Source of the DNA: Okapia johnstoni
Lineage: Eukaryota > Chordata > Mammalia > Artiodactyla > Giraffidae
DNA: 64,000 nucleotides
NCBI GenBank assembly: GCA_024291935.2
Contig: CM044326.1
Span: forward strand, 37,633,948 to 37,697,947
Direction: 5' to 3'
The notes beneath the pieces were generated by a model, which was not told where the DNA came from, ran no database searches, and worked only from the letters and a program-made list of their open reading frames with translations. The position numbers were made by a program, and so were the translations under genes. Shown here piece after piece: positions 10,741-21,284 of this stretch. Position 1 is the stretch's first letter. Each line of letters starts with the position of its first letter.

Positions 10741-10774
10741 AAAAGAGAGAAAGAGAGAGAGAGAGGAGAGAGAA
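10729..10774. repeat. A-rich/(GA)n run from a SINE tail
   Basis: The A-tail of the CHR-2 SINE passes directly into GAGAGA repeats. This suggests a microsatellite born from a retrotransposon tail. Confidence 0.85.
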
Positions 10775-10999
10775 GCTTCATACTGGTATTACACTGTAAT
10801 CACACAACCGAAATATTGGTATTGCAATTATGGGTGGTTTCCATCTTCTTCTCTTGGCTGGTATTATATATTACACTATAATGAACATGTGTTTATTTGT
10901 GAAAGCATAATTATTTAGAAAACATTGGCTTCAATAACAGTGGGAACAACAAAGTAATTCTTCAAGTGAAAACTTACATCATCAACGCAAGGAGCACCC

Positions 11000-11157
11000 C
11001 CACCCCCAACACCAGTATCAGTGTTACACCATGACCACCAAGACCACCCAAACCAGCATCACCTCTACCACCACCACTGGTAACAACACCACTTATTCTA
11101 GCACCATCACCAGCAGTGTCACCACCATCAGTATCCCCATCCCCATCATCGACAATG
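11000..11157. repeat. Degenerate (CAC/CAT)n trinucleotide region
   Basis: Plus strand rich in ACC, CAC, ATC and AAC triplets. It gives Thr/Ser-rich or Gly/Asp-rich frames of about 70-80 codons on both strands, as expected from a simple repeat rather than a gene. Confidence 0.75.
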
Positions 11158-11289
11158 ACACGACGGATTTCCTCGTGTCCAAAAGGCACCAGGCTGGTAC
11201 CATATCAGCAGAGGCTGACAAAACACCATCCAAGCCCTCCAGGAGTTCTGATGAGGTCATGGAGAATGGTTAACGTACATGAAGAGAAA

Positions 11290-11390
11290 ATCTCTTTCAT
11301 TTTGGTGTACCCAAGATTAAGCACGGTTGTTGGCATTAGTAGGTGCTCAGTAAATGTTTGATGAAGATGAAAACATGAATAAAACAGCAT
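11290..11390 (+). mobile_element. L2/MIR-type 3' end remnant
   Basis: TAGTAGGTGCTCAGTAAATG followed by TTTGATGAAGATGAAAA resembles the ending of L2-like elements. Confidence 0.55.
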
Positions 11391-11894
11391 GTGTTAACCA
11401 TAAGTGTCACTGAATTTCAAACTATGACTTCAGCACTCCAGGCTGTGCAGATAGATGGAGTTAATTTGTGATGATATGGCGACACCACTTTCTTTTCATT
11501 AAAGTCTACATCTGGTGCCTTTGTAGCCCGTATTAAATGCCGTTTGTCATGCTATGGTCTTAGCAGGGCCCCTGGCCCCTGATTCCTTTAAGTACACTCT
11601 GCCTCCCACATGGTCTCTGTGTTATCATGAGACACAGTTAAAGCTGGATGGGCCCTTCAACTGAATCTTCTCTAAACCCCTCCACTTTATGTCTGGGGAG
11701 ACCGAGGCTGGACAGGTAAACTTGACTTTCGTGCAGTCTCATGATCTCTCCCTCTTCCTGTCATGTTCATAATTTTTTTCCTCCTATGCTTATTTGGGGA
11801 CAAGAGATCAGATTTTCCACAGGGAAAGGAAGACAAAAAAACATATTCTCACCTAGTTCTCTGTAAGGTGCAGGCTAGAGATACTACTCATGTG
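11391..11894. other. No feature recognised
   Basis: Unassigned. A weak MIR-like word (GGGGAGACCGAGGCTGGACA) lies near 11695. Confidence 0.45.
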
Positions 11895-12055
11895 GTCTCG
11901 TGAATCCTCACCACAACTCAGGGAGGTGGTATGGTTTTCTCCTCTGCACGGATGAAAAAAGTGAGATGCAGAGTGGTTAACTTCTCCATTCAGGTCACAG
12001 AACTTCTGAGAACTCAGATCTCTCTTGCTTCCACACCCGTTCTCTTTCCATTTCA
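11895..12055 (-). mobile_element. MIR SINE remnant
   Basis: AATCCTCACCACAACTCAGG, then a GATGAAAAAAGTGAGATGCAGAG-type word and GGTCACAGAACTTCTGAG follow the reverse MIR order. Confidence 0.7.
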
Positions 12056-12164
12056 TTGCTCTTAGTTGTCAAGTTATCATTGTGAAAGATAAGAACTGCG
12101 ATGACGATCTTTTTCTGAAAAACCCCAAAGGTTGCCATGAGCTATAGAAGAGAATCCAGACTTT

Positions 12165-12490
12165 AAGATGGCATTCAAGACCCTAACATCTGCCCCAGAC
12201 AAGTTTGTCAAGTTCTATTCTTTCCACACCACCCTTTAACATGGTTGGGGTGCTGATCTTCAGTTTGGGGTCCTCTTTGACCCCTGGGCATATGTACATA
12301 CAGCTTAACTCTAGCCCCTGATTGTCCACCCAGGAGTATATTTATAATCTTTTTGCTCTGAGTTCTCTTTGTTACCAAATCTACAACTGGACCTTCATTC
12401 CTTCGTTTCCCCAGCATAATTCACATTGTACCATCTTCTGTGCCTAGAATGGCTCATTTGTACCTACAGAGCCAAACTTTCCCCACTGAA
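12165..12490 (+). mobile_element. L2 LINE remnant
   Basis: AAGACCCTAACATCTGCCCC, later TGTGCCTAGAATGGCTCA and TACAGAGCC follow the order of the L2 3' region. No usable frame. Confidence 0.5.
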
Positions 12491-12664
12491 TCCCATCTAC
12501 AATCTTGTGTGCATGTTCCTCTGTGAGACCATAGCTTCTGGAGGACAATATCCATGCAATACACACCCATTAAATTTATTAAACCCTGAACCCCCAGCCC
12601 AGTTATCACACAGTTATTGTTTATTAGTTGTTCAGCTGAAGATTTTTGTAGCTGACTTTTGGTA

Positions 12665-12880
12665 TAACAGTAATTAACATTTACATCTATAGATTATTTA
12701 CAGCTGATAAAACTTCTTTTCTTGAAGACTTGTTGGAGTAGGTAGGAGAGACTTATCCTAGTTTGAAGATGAGGAAGGGAAGCACAGAGAAGCCTTGCCT
12801 TAGTCAAGGTCACATCAGTAGAAAGAGGGAACATGCTAGACCTTGACTCAGATTTTATGTCAATTTCAGCTCTCTTTCCA
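12665..12880 (-). mobile_element. MIR SINE remnant
   Basis: GAAGATGAGGAAGGGAAGCA, CAGAGAAGCCTTGCCTTAGT and CAAGGTCACATCAGTAG match the reverse MIR core. Confidence 0.7.
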
Positions 12881-14095
12881 GAAATACTTAGCTGCTGGAA
12901 GAAGTGTAGCCCCCTCATTTTTTTTTTTTTGAGAAGACAAATTATATTCACTATTGTCCTAAAGTGGTTTTCATTTCTGATTACTTAATTTGCCCAGTAT
13001 TTGCTTTAAATGGTTTTCCACTGCTTGCTGTAGATGTTTGCGGTTGACTTTTTGACATTATAACACTTTAGTACAAAGAAAGCTACAGAAAGCAACAACG
13101 AAAACATTTACTAAGTATGTTTATAATCAAATATATCCCTCAGTAATTTAATTTGGAGGAAGCAGAGAGCCCAGCATTACAAACAGAGGGCTCGTTAATA
13201 ATTCATAAGTCCTGAAACGGGGAAAGCTGGAAAGAAGATTCAGACTCAAGCCATAGTTTGTTGCTCTGCTCAGAACCCACCTCTGCCCAGTGAGAACTGG
13301 GTATGCAGGTGATGAAAACCCTCTGATGGTTTGAAGTTGGTGGCTGTTGAACGGTGGTCCTAGGAGCTCACATTCTGAGGGATGGAGTCAAAGTTGAGGC
13401 ACTGGATAGAGTGAGGGAGACTCAAGGGGTTTGGACTACACTACCCTACTCATCAAGTCTGAGAGGAAGATCTCTCAACAAAGGGGTCAGTCCAGGCAGT
13501 CTGCCAGCTGGCATCCTTTATTCATGGTCTTTGCCTTACCCTTGGCCTTTGTGGTTGAACACCTGATGATACAACTGATGAGCCCAGAAGATACAGAAAT
13601 AAGTACAGCCTATGCTCAATCTGCTCATCTTAACCAGACCAAACTACAACCTAGACCCCGTGCCGACCTTTAAAGTGTGGAAGAACTTTCCCACTCATCC
13701 TCGCCTTGGAGTCTTCCCATGAAGAACCATGATGCTTCTGTGGGTTGTTACCCACTCCCAGTGGAAGGTGAAGACCCAGAGTGGCTAGGACCTGCTCAAA
13801 TCCCAATCAAAACTGAGGTGGAGACAGGACAAGAGCCCATGATCCCTGCCTGTGCATGGCTCCTGAGTCCACAGAACAGATAGGATACATGAATTGTGTC
13901 ACATGTGCACACTTTCCAGATGCTTTCATGATCTAAAAGATAGGACCAAGAGGTTTGGTTAATTTCTTTGAAACGTATTCATCTAAGGAATTATAATAAG
14001 TTTGCAGGGGTGGGGAGAGAGAATGATAAGAACAGGTAGTTGATAGAAAAGGAAATACACATGGCTTTTAAGCCTATGAAAATACGCAAAGTTTA
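12881..14095. other. Repeat-poor stretch, no gene seen
   Basis: I see only short frames (at most 80 codons) at 13354-13883 and no recognisable repeat. The AT-rich part at 13050-13220 could be a regulatory block, which cannot be tested here. Confidence 0.45.
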
Positions 14096-14725
14096 CTGGA
14101 GATGAGACACTCAAATTACAGCTATTGTGAGATATTATTTTTCATCTATCAGATTGGCAAAAGTCAGAGTCTAATAAAACACAGTGTGGGCCGGGGATGG
14201 GGAGTTCTATGTAGTATTTCACTGCTGCTCAGAGTGCTAACCATGGCTGCCTCACTGGAGGAAGAAGGGGCAGTGAGTGTTGTAAGAATAAACACCCACA
14301 GTCGATTTACAGACACGTGGATGGACCTGGAGACTGTCATACAGCATGAAGTTAAGTCAGAAAGAGAGAAACAAATATTGTATATTAACACATGTATGTG
14401 GAATCTAGAAAAAATGGTATAGATGGTCTTATTTGCAAAGCAGAAATAGAGACACAGATAGAGAACAAATGCCTAGGTAGCAAGGGGGAAGCAGGAATGA
14501 ACTGGGAGACTGAGATTGACATCTATACACTACTGATACAGGGACGAGACAGATAAGGAATGAGAACCTTCTGTATAGCACAGGGAACTCTACTTAGGGC
14601 TCTGTGATGACCTAAATGAGAAAGAAATCCAAAAAAGAGGGAATATATGTAAACATGTAGCTGATTCACTTTGCTGTACAGCAGAACCTAACACAATGTT
14701 ATAAAGCAGATATACTTCAAAGGAA
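14096..14725 (+). mobile_element. L1 remnant: ORF2 piece and 3' UTR
   Basis: 14110-14200 resembles the L1 word TATTATTTTTCATCTATCAG followed by ATTGGCAAAA. 14315-14725 is the artiodactyl L1 end of ORF2 and 3' UTR (TGGATGGACCTGGAGACTGT, TTCTGTATAGCACAGGGAAC, TTTGCTGTACAGCAGAACCT). The middle (14210-14310) does not match, so this is either a deleted L1 or two pieces. Confidence 0.75.
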
Positions 14726-14892
14726 AAAGGATCCATAAGCCAAAAAAAAATAAAAACCCGCAGACCTTGACCATGATGATTTTCGGCAATGTGTTTGCGG
14801 AGAAAATTGTGAAAAGATAATTGCTGAAATAGTTTCTTTAGAATCAAAACATGATAAATGCTCTAAACATTGATAGCAAGTTGTTTAAGTTT

Positions 14893-15082
14893 TGTTACAC
14901 ACATACACATAAACACACACGTAGTGGAGTAATAGTTCTTAAAAAGAACGTAGAAATGAAGTTTAGTTCTTCATATATTTTCTGGATGTATACATATGTA
15001 TTATATATATATATATTTCTTACCTTTGTACATAAACATATGTGCATATGTGTGTATATGTACATATTCACACAGACACACA
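14893..15082. repeat. CA/TA/TG alternating simple repeats
   Basis: Interspersed ACACAC, an (AT)n core at 15001-15016 and GTGTATATGTACATATTCAC words. It is degenerate. Confidence 0.7.
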
Positions 15083-15909
15083 CCACACTGATATGAAATT
15101 TTGACCTATTGACAAGTGGATTAAAATTTGGTTCAGAGATAAATGTGTATAATATATTCTCATTTGTATAAAAGTAATTTAAAAACCCATGTGCATGGTT
15201 GTGTACACACAAACACACAAGCCGGGTTTCTGGATATCTTCAAACAACTAGAGAACTCAAACAGGGTATCAAGGAGAGATATGCATATATTTTGTAGTAT
15301 AAAATGCAATTTATTTAAGAATAGAATGGAATATTGAATAGAAATCCTCATGAAAAAGAATTCTGGGGAAACAAAATTCAGGTCCTCCATTATAGTACTT
15401 AGTTATTTAAGATAAAGTTGACTTTACTCTCCTTTGCATTTTTCGTCACATGCCCTGATGTTTCAAGTTGTCTGCATCTCCATCGCCCTGCTCTGAGTAG
15501 TTTCCCCTCTGTGTCCTCTGTGAAGCTCTGCATTCACAATTAAATACAAAATGCCAAGTGCGGTCTGACCCACACAGACTAAATCAGAGCTGTCACCTCC
15601 CTGTCCTGAGACACGACCAGTGTTAATTTAGCTGAAGAACAGAAACATTGTAAGTGGACTAAACTCCATGTAAATGAAGCTTGAGTGTGATTTAAGTTTT
15701 CCCAACTCTAGTACCTATCTTATCTACTATCTTATCTCAACACAGTTGGTCCCCAAGACCCAGAAGCGGAGTCTGACCTGACATTCTTCACTTTTAACCA
15801 TTTTCTGCCCCCATTCTTTGGCCCCTCCCCAGATCCACTTCAACCATAGCCCCTTACCACCTCTTCCGCACTTAGAAAGAAGATGCTTCCAGACTGAGGC
15901 TTGCCTGTG

Positions 15910-15982
15910 ATATATATATATATACATACACACACACACACACACGATACATATATATACATACACATATATACATGTATAT
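15910..15982. repeat. (TA)n(CA)n microsatellite
   Basis: (TA)7 or so, then about ten CA units, then mixed ATACATATATACATACAC words. It is alternating purine-pyrimidine throughout. Confidence 0.9.
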
Positions 15983-16382
15983 TTTTCCACTGTGTCACCA
16001 ATAGTACCGAGCCGGACTCCTTTTCCAATAAGATGCTGATTGGTCGAAAATGGCTTCCAGTAACTCAGCCTTTGTTTTGTAAAAACATTATTGCAACATT
16101 GTATAACACTTTAGAAATGTTTCAAATTTAGGCTGGCTGGTGATTTAGCAGCCGAAGGGGCTAGCATATGGAGTCTGCTATGCTCAAGAGGCTGTGGTTT
16201 TATTTCTGGCACCTCCAGGCAAGTCAGGATTAGCAATCAGGGGCACCTTCTCAGAACTAAGAGGGCCAGACCATCAGGTATGGTACCTCTTTTCAACCAG
16301 TAGCTCAAGTCTTGTGGGCATATGAGAGAAAAAAAAATTGGGCATCCCAAGGCAATCAGGTTCTAAAAGGCTGAGTATAAAT

Positions 16383-16492
16383 ACCATTCATTTAGTCATT
16401 CAAATTTAGCATATACTTTGTGCCAGGGACAGAGCTGTTTAAGATACAGAAGACCTAGATTCTACCTTCAAAGCATCCATATTCTAATAAAG
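16383..16492 (+). mobile_element. L2-like 3' remnant
   Basis: TTTAGTCATTCAAATTTAGC, TACTTTGTGCCAGGGACAGA and CATATTCTAATAAAG resemble the common L2-type end. It appears to continue past the Bov-tA at 16715. Confidence 0.5.
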
Positions 16493-16714
16493 CATGAAAG
16501 TGAAAAAAGTGAAAGTCGCTCAGTTGTGTCTGACTCTTTGTGACCCCTTGTCCGGTAGCCTGCCAAGCTCTTCTGTCCATGGAATTCTCCAGGCAAGAAT
16601 ACTGGAGTAGGTAGCCTTTCCCTTCTCCAGAGGATCTTCCTGACCCAGGGATTGAACCCAGGTTTCCTGCATTGCAGGTAGATTCTTTACTATCTGAGCC
16701 CACCAGGGAAGACC
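16493..16714 (-). mobile_element. Bov-tA SINE
   Basis: Reverse full-length copy with the GAAAGTGAAAAAAGTGAAAG tail at the left. It is flanked by ttctaataaag (16482-16492) and ttctaatgaag (16715-16725), an 11-bp TSD with one mismatch. Confidence 0.93.
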
Positions 16715-16725
16715 TTCTAATGAAG

Positions 16726-17194
16726 GATACAGGAAAGAGATACAAATTACAAAGAATTGCAAGGTGTGGGGATGTTGTTGGCACCTGAGAACAAGGGATT
16801 GAGAAGATGGTCATTGATTTGAGTTTAGGTTCTTCTTCTAAATTTATGAGTCTATACTCAGTGACAATTTATTAAGAATCCTATAAATGAGAAGAGGGGA
16901 AGAAGACTTTAAACAAAAGGAACTCCATGCAGAATTCCTGTACATAATGCAGAAAAAAAGGTCGTGTATTAGAAGTTATGAGTATCTTTCACCCAGCTTG
17001 TCTGAGAGCCTGCTGTCTGATCACTGGTTCATCCACAGAGCCCCACACTTTTAGCCTTCTGGAGAAACATTCCCTTGCTCAAAACTGGGCACCCATACAA
17101 AGCTGGAGTCTGGTACATCATCCCAGCACTGTCCTGTGTTCCTGAGCCCCATTGGTGATTATGTTTTCATGATAATGACTCATTTCAAACTTGA
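16726..17194. other. No feature recognised
   Basis: Unassigned sequence without a supported frame. Confidence 0.5.
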
Positions 17195-17325
17195 AGGCAG
17201 GAGGAGGTTCAGCCAGTCTGGCTTTGCTCATTATTAGCTGTGAGAGCTTACACCATTCTCTAAACCCTGGGAACCTCATTTTCCTCATTTGTTGAAGGTG
17301 GATGACCACTCATACTTGCTTGATG
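17195..17325 (+). mobile_element. MIR SINE remnant
   Basis: TTAGCTGTGAGAGCTTACAC and CCTCATTTTCCTCATTTGTT match the forward MIR core. Confidence 0.7.
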
Positions 17326-17396
17326 GGGACAGTGCCAGGATCAAGCTACAGATCACAATGAAATGGGCTCAGTGGTCTATAAACTTTGCAAATAGG

Positions 17397-17829
17397 AGTA
17401 GCCATGTACGGATATGAGCGTTAGACCATGAAGAAGGCTGAGCACCGAAGAATTGATGCTTTTGAATTATTGTTCTGGAGAATACTCTTAAGAGTCCCTT
17501 GGGCTGCAAGGAGATCAAATCAGTCAATCCTAAAAGATATCAACCCTGAATATTCATTGGAAGGACTGATGCTGAAGTTGAAGCTCCAATACTTTGGCCA
17601 CCTGATGTGAAGAGTTGGCTCACTGGAAAAGAACCTGATGCTGGGAAAGATTGAGGGTAAAAGGAGAGAGGCTGGCAGATGATGAGATGGTTAGATAGCA
17701 TTGCCAACTCAATGGAGACAAATTTGAGCAAACTCTGGGAGGTAGTGGAGGACAGAGAAGCCTGGTGTGCTGCAGTCCATGGGGTTGCAAAGAATCGGAC
17801 ATGACTTAGCAACTGAACAATAAGAACAA
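17397..17829 (+). mobile_element. BovB LINE 3' end, older type
   Basis: Starts in the region of the ORF corresponding to VMYG..S and holds RRIDAFELL, then [20 protein letters not shown] in a frame of 60 codons before a stop. The tail ends AACTGAACAATAAGAACAAC rather than (ACTGA)n. Many substitutions suggest it is older than the 32.2-kb copy. Confidence 0.92.
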
Positions 17830-19070
17830 CCACCGCAAAGTAGCAGTTATCTTGCAATTTCCATTGTTAATGACAGTAATTATTTGAGACTCACCCTAAG
17901 GCTACTGGTTTCATATTTTGACAGGTCTGAGGGTCAGGGACTAATTCTTTAACTCGACCACTGTCACCTGTCTCTCCAGGATTTCCCAAAGTGTAATTCT
18001 TTTTCCCCATGGCAGCCATCTGCGGATCCAAAGGATACTATTCTTTTTTCCCACATTCTCTGTTCTTTCTTCCAAACTGCCCTTGGGGCCTCAAAGAGTA
18101 AATTTGGACGCACTGAAGAACAATGTGATTTCTGTCCAAGGCCTCCCTGAAGGAAGGTACTTGTCTCACTCTATCTACCTCTTTGGGAATTCCTCTTCTC
18201 TCCTATAAAATAAGAGATTGGAAAGGAAAACAGCATGTTTGCCAAGTCCTGTTCCCACACATGGTCAGCCTGTACTTTCTGGAATTCTCTGGATTCATTT
18301 CTGAAGTTCTCCAGGGCTGGAGGGGATTCCTCTGGGTGGAAATCTGGGGCTACCCAGAGAGTGGGTGCTGGAGGCCACTGTGTCGGAGCACCGGTGATGG
18401 GGTGCTGGTGTTCACGGCCCTCTGGAACCCTCAGGGAGCCAAATCCAAGCATGGCGGCTGATTCAGAGTCTGGAGATCATGCAGAGGCTGACGACGGCGT
18501 TAGAAGACATTACCTGGAGTAGAGCCCCAGCGTTTCTGAACCTGGAGACCTGAGTGCACACAGCATCACCCACCTTGTGAGTGAGTCTCTCCCCCATCAC
18601 TGGAGACCCCCTTCTTCTTCAGCAAGAGGCATTTGCAACAGCCAAAGTTTATCTATTTATTTATATTGGTCTTGAGTCTCATGTGCTGATATCTACAAGG
18701 AACAAAAATGGCACAGACAGGAGAAAAGAGAGCGAGATGTCTCATTTCCCACTCCAGTGTATCCCTGGTACTTTGTTCTATAATAACAGCAAAGAGCAAT
18801 GAATGCCTCCAGCAGTGTGGGGACTCCCAACAAGTGGGTGGAAAATCTGACCAGTGTGGGGCAGGGAGGATGTTATCAAGCTCTGTGACATTCAGGGTCT
18901 GTCGCCTCCAATTTCTCCAGTTACCCTGTTCCCTCCATAGCAGATGAACAGGTGGAAGTTTCTAGAATGGTTTATAGAAAACATAGCCTCCGGGCATGGG
19001 AGCTTTCTCCCAGAGCCCCGTAAGGAAGGCATTGTGCTGAGGAATGTGTGCTCAGAGCTGGGAAAGGAGA
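17830..19070. other. Repeat-poor stretch, no gene seen
   Basis: Frames of up to 95 codons lie on both strands at 18171-18522 without family resemblance or splice support. CpG-containing words near 18420-18500 make this a slightly better exon candidate than its surroundings, but I cannot support one. Confidence 0.4.
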
Positions 19071-19079
19071 CACAAGCCA

Positions 19080-19316
19080 CCCAACAGGGTTGCGATAGGG
19101 TGGATGAAAGTGAAAGTGTTAGTCACTCAGTTGTGTCTGACTCTTTGTGACCCCATGAAGTGTAGCCCGTCAGGCTCCTCCGTCCATGGGATTGTCCAGG
19201 CAAGAATACTGAAGTGGGTTGCCATTGCCTTCCCAGGGGATCTTCCCCACCCAGGGATAGAACCCAGGTCTCCTGCATGGCAGGCAGATTCTTTACCATC
19301 TAAGTCACCAGGGAGG
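19080..19316 (-). mobile_element. Bov-tA SINE with extra 3' sequence
   Basis: Canonical reverse Bov-tA at about 19108-19316. cacaagcca occurs at 19071-19079 and 19317-19325, which would make a 9-bp TSD. In that case the 28 bases at 19080-19107 lie inside the insertion past the normal 3' end. Confidence 0.85.
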
Positions 19317-19325
19317 CACAAGCCA

Positions 19326-20822
19326 AAATGTTGTAGGAACACCAAGGCTGAAACCTAGGAAACCAAAATCATAGTGTGAGTGAGGGGGTGTTGACGCCCC
19401 TCAGTGTCCTTATGCAGCTGCTTTGTAAGGCACCCCAGCCTCCTCCTGACTTATTCTTGAGCTGCTGTTTCTACAAGAGTCATTGCTTCCTGAGTAAAGG
19501 ACCCAGATTCATTTTCTGCTGTTTCCTTGCATAAATGGATGTAGAAGACTCAGAGGCAGGAATGAAGTGCCAGATTAAGGAGCAAGAGGGAAGCAGAGTG
19601 GGGCCAAAAGAAAGCCAGGGACAGGGAACTGTGGCATCCTGGCATGCCTGTGAATGCCCAGCTGGGCCCCCTGGGCACGCTTGCCAGCTCCCCATGGCCC
19701 TAGGGAGCCAGCCACACCCTACAAATCCTCGACAACCAGGCTGAGTGTTGGTGACTGCTGTGTCACTCTGCCAGGGCCCGCTCTCATTAGAAGCGAGACA
19801 GGTGGGTCTGGAGAGAAATGGACGTTCATTAAGGGAGCGGCGCTGCTGGGACCACGTGTTTATTGGAAGCTGAGCAAAGCGACACCCTTAGAACAGAGTG
19901 GAAAATACAGAAGAGGGAAGGGCTGGCCCAGAGTTGGAGGGGGAACAGCGGCTTCAGTCAGTCCTTCCTCTATTCAGATGCCATTAGTGGGTTTGGCAGG
20001 CGAGCTCACCATCTACTTCAGAGGACCACGGCACAGATTAAGGGAGCCTGGATGCTAATTTGCACATATGGAAATGCTTTTTCTCGCCATCGATGGCTCT
20101 GTTGTGGACAGATGGAATTAGCGAGAACTTCGAAGTCGTGAAGGCAAACACATCAAAAAAAAAAAAAAAAGCAAGCCGATCTCTTTTCTTTCGCACTTTT
20201 TCTGTCTGCCTCCATACATATATTTTTTTCTTTCCACCATTCCCCTGTCCTTTTTATTTTTCCCTCTTCTCCTGTGAATCTTCAGACTGCAGGAGAGTAA
20301 ATAAAATTGCCCCAGAATTGCTCCTGGCATTAATAATACACTGATCGTATTTCAATTGCAAATCGTGTTTTAACAGAGAATGGCTCCCACATCAGTGGGG
20401 AGGTGATGTGGGGAGCCAAAGGAGCCCTGATCAGCGAGGGTCAGTCTTCAGAGAGCTGCGGCCTCAGTCCTGGCACTGATCTGGGGAGACTGAGGCTGTG
20501 GGTTCCCAGGTCCCTTCTCCTGAGCCCTCGGCCCTCTCATCTGTCCCATTTTCCTTTCTTGTGGACGCCGGTGGGTTCCTGTCCCCAAAGGATAAAGGCT
20601 CTTCAGATGCACCGCCTTGCTTCAGGGCGGAAACAATAAATCTGCTGGGATTATCTTTTATTATTATTTTTTGCTTCCTTTCTTGCACTCTGTGCCTTTG
20701 ACTGGGAAGGTCTGTAATATTTTATTTATTTGAGGCACTAACCAGGTTTAGCGTCCTTCCAGAGCTTGACACATAAAGGTGCTTGCTAGCTGAGATGCCT
20801 CTCTGGGCAACTGGCCCTCCTC
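19326..20822. other. Repeat-poor stretch, no gene seen
   Basis: No repeat recognised. The longest frame (19654-20058, plus strand, 134 codons) has no family resemblance. The part at 20030-20400 has CpG sites in an AT-rich setting and octamer-like and homeobox-like words, so it is a candidate regulatory element. Confidence 0.45.
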
Positions 20823-21028
20823 AGGGCTTGGCAAACTTTTCCGTAAAGGGCCAGAGAGTGAATCTTATCAGCTTTCCAGGACAGAGGAGTCCCTTGCATG
20901 TAAGAAAGCATCCACAGAGAACACATAAGCAAATAGGAGTGGCTAGGTTCCAACAGGGCATCCCTTACACAGACCGGTGGATGGCCAGATTTGGCCTGAG
21001 GACCACGGTTTACCACCCCTGGTCCAAG
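20823..21028 (+). mobile_element. hAT-like DNA transposon relic
   Basis: CTTGGCAAACTTTTCCGTAA, AAGGGCCAGAGAGTGAAT, AAATAGGAGTGGCTAGGTTC and CCAGATTTGGCCTGAGGACC are the usual landmarks of a common mammalian non-autonomous element with inverted ends. I do not recall its Repbase name with certainty. Related pieces lie at 41205 and 54391. Confidence 0.65.
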
Positions 21029-21036
21029 ACATCTTT

Positions 21037-21284
21037 TCTTTAAATGTGTTTATCTATGCGTTTGGTTTTGGCTGTGCTGGGTCTTCATTGCTACACGCGG
21101 GCTTTTATCTTGTCACGGTGGCTTCTCTTGCTGTGGCTCAGGGCTCCAGGAGCGCAGGCTCATTGGTTGTGGGGCACAGGCCTAGCTGCTCCGGGGCATG
21201 TGGAATCTTCCTGTGCCAGAGATTGGACCCACGTCCCCTGCACTGGCAGGTGGATTCTTAACCACCGGGCCACCAGGGAAGACC
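21037..21284 (-). mobile_element. CHR-type cetartiodactyl SINE, long form
   Basis: TTTGGCTGTGCTGGGTCTTC, several GGGCT(T/C) modules, TGGAATCTTCCTGTGCCAGA and the tRNA-like end GGTGGATTCTTAACCACCGG, CCACCAGGGAAG. It explains the first third of the 191-codon plus-strand frame at 21044-21619. Confidence 0.8.

Larger units (their letters stand above)
14726..16382. other. AT-rich and simple-repeat stretch, no gene
   Basis: Contains the purine-pyrimidine runs listed separately and otherwise unassigned sequence. A possible tRNA-like block at 16125-16210 is discussed as a finding. Confidence 0.5.

Noticed and set aside
11031..11273. Thr/Ser-rich mucin-like frame
   Set aside because: It comes from a degenerate CAC/CAT simple repeat.
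18171..18522. Possible exon (frames of 92-95 codons)
   Set aside because: Both strands are open over the same bases, no motif is seen, and splice support is absent.
20153..20171. A-tract as a processed pseudogene tail
   Set aside because: No intronless gene-like sequence or TSD was seen upstream of the A run.
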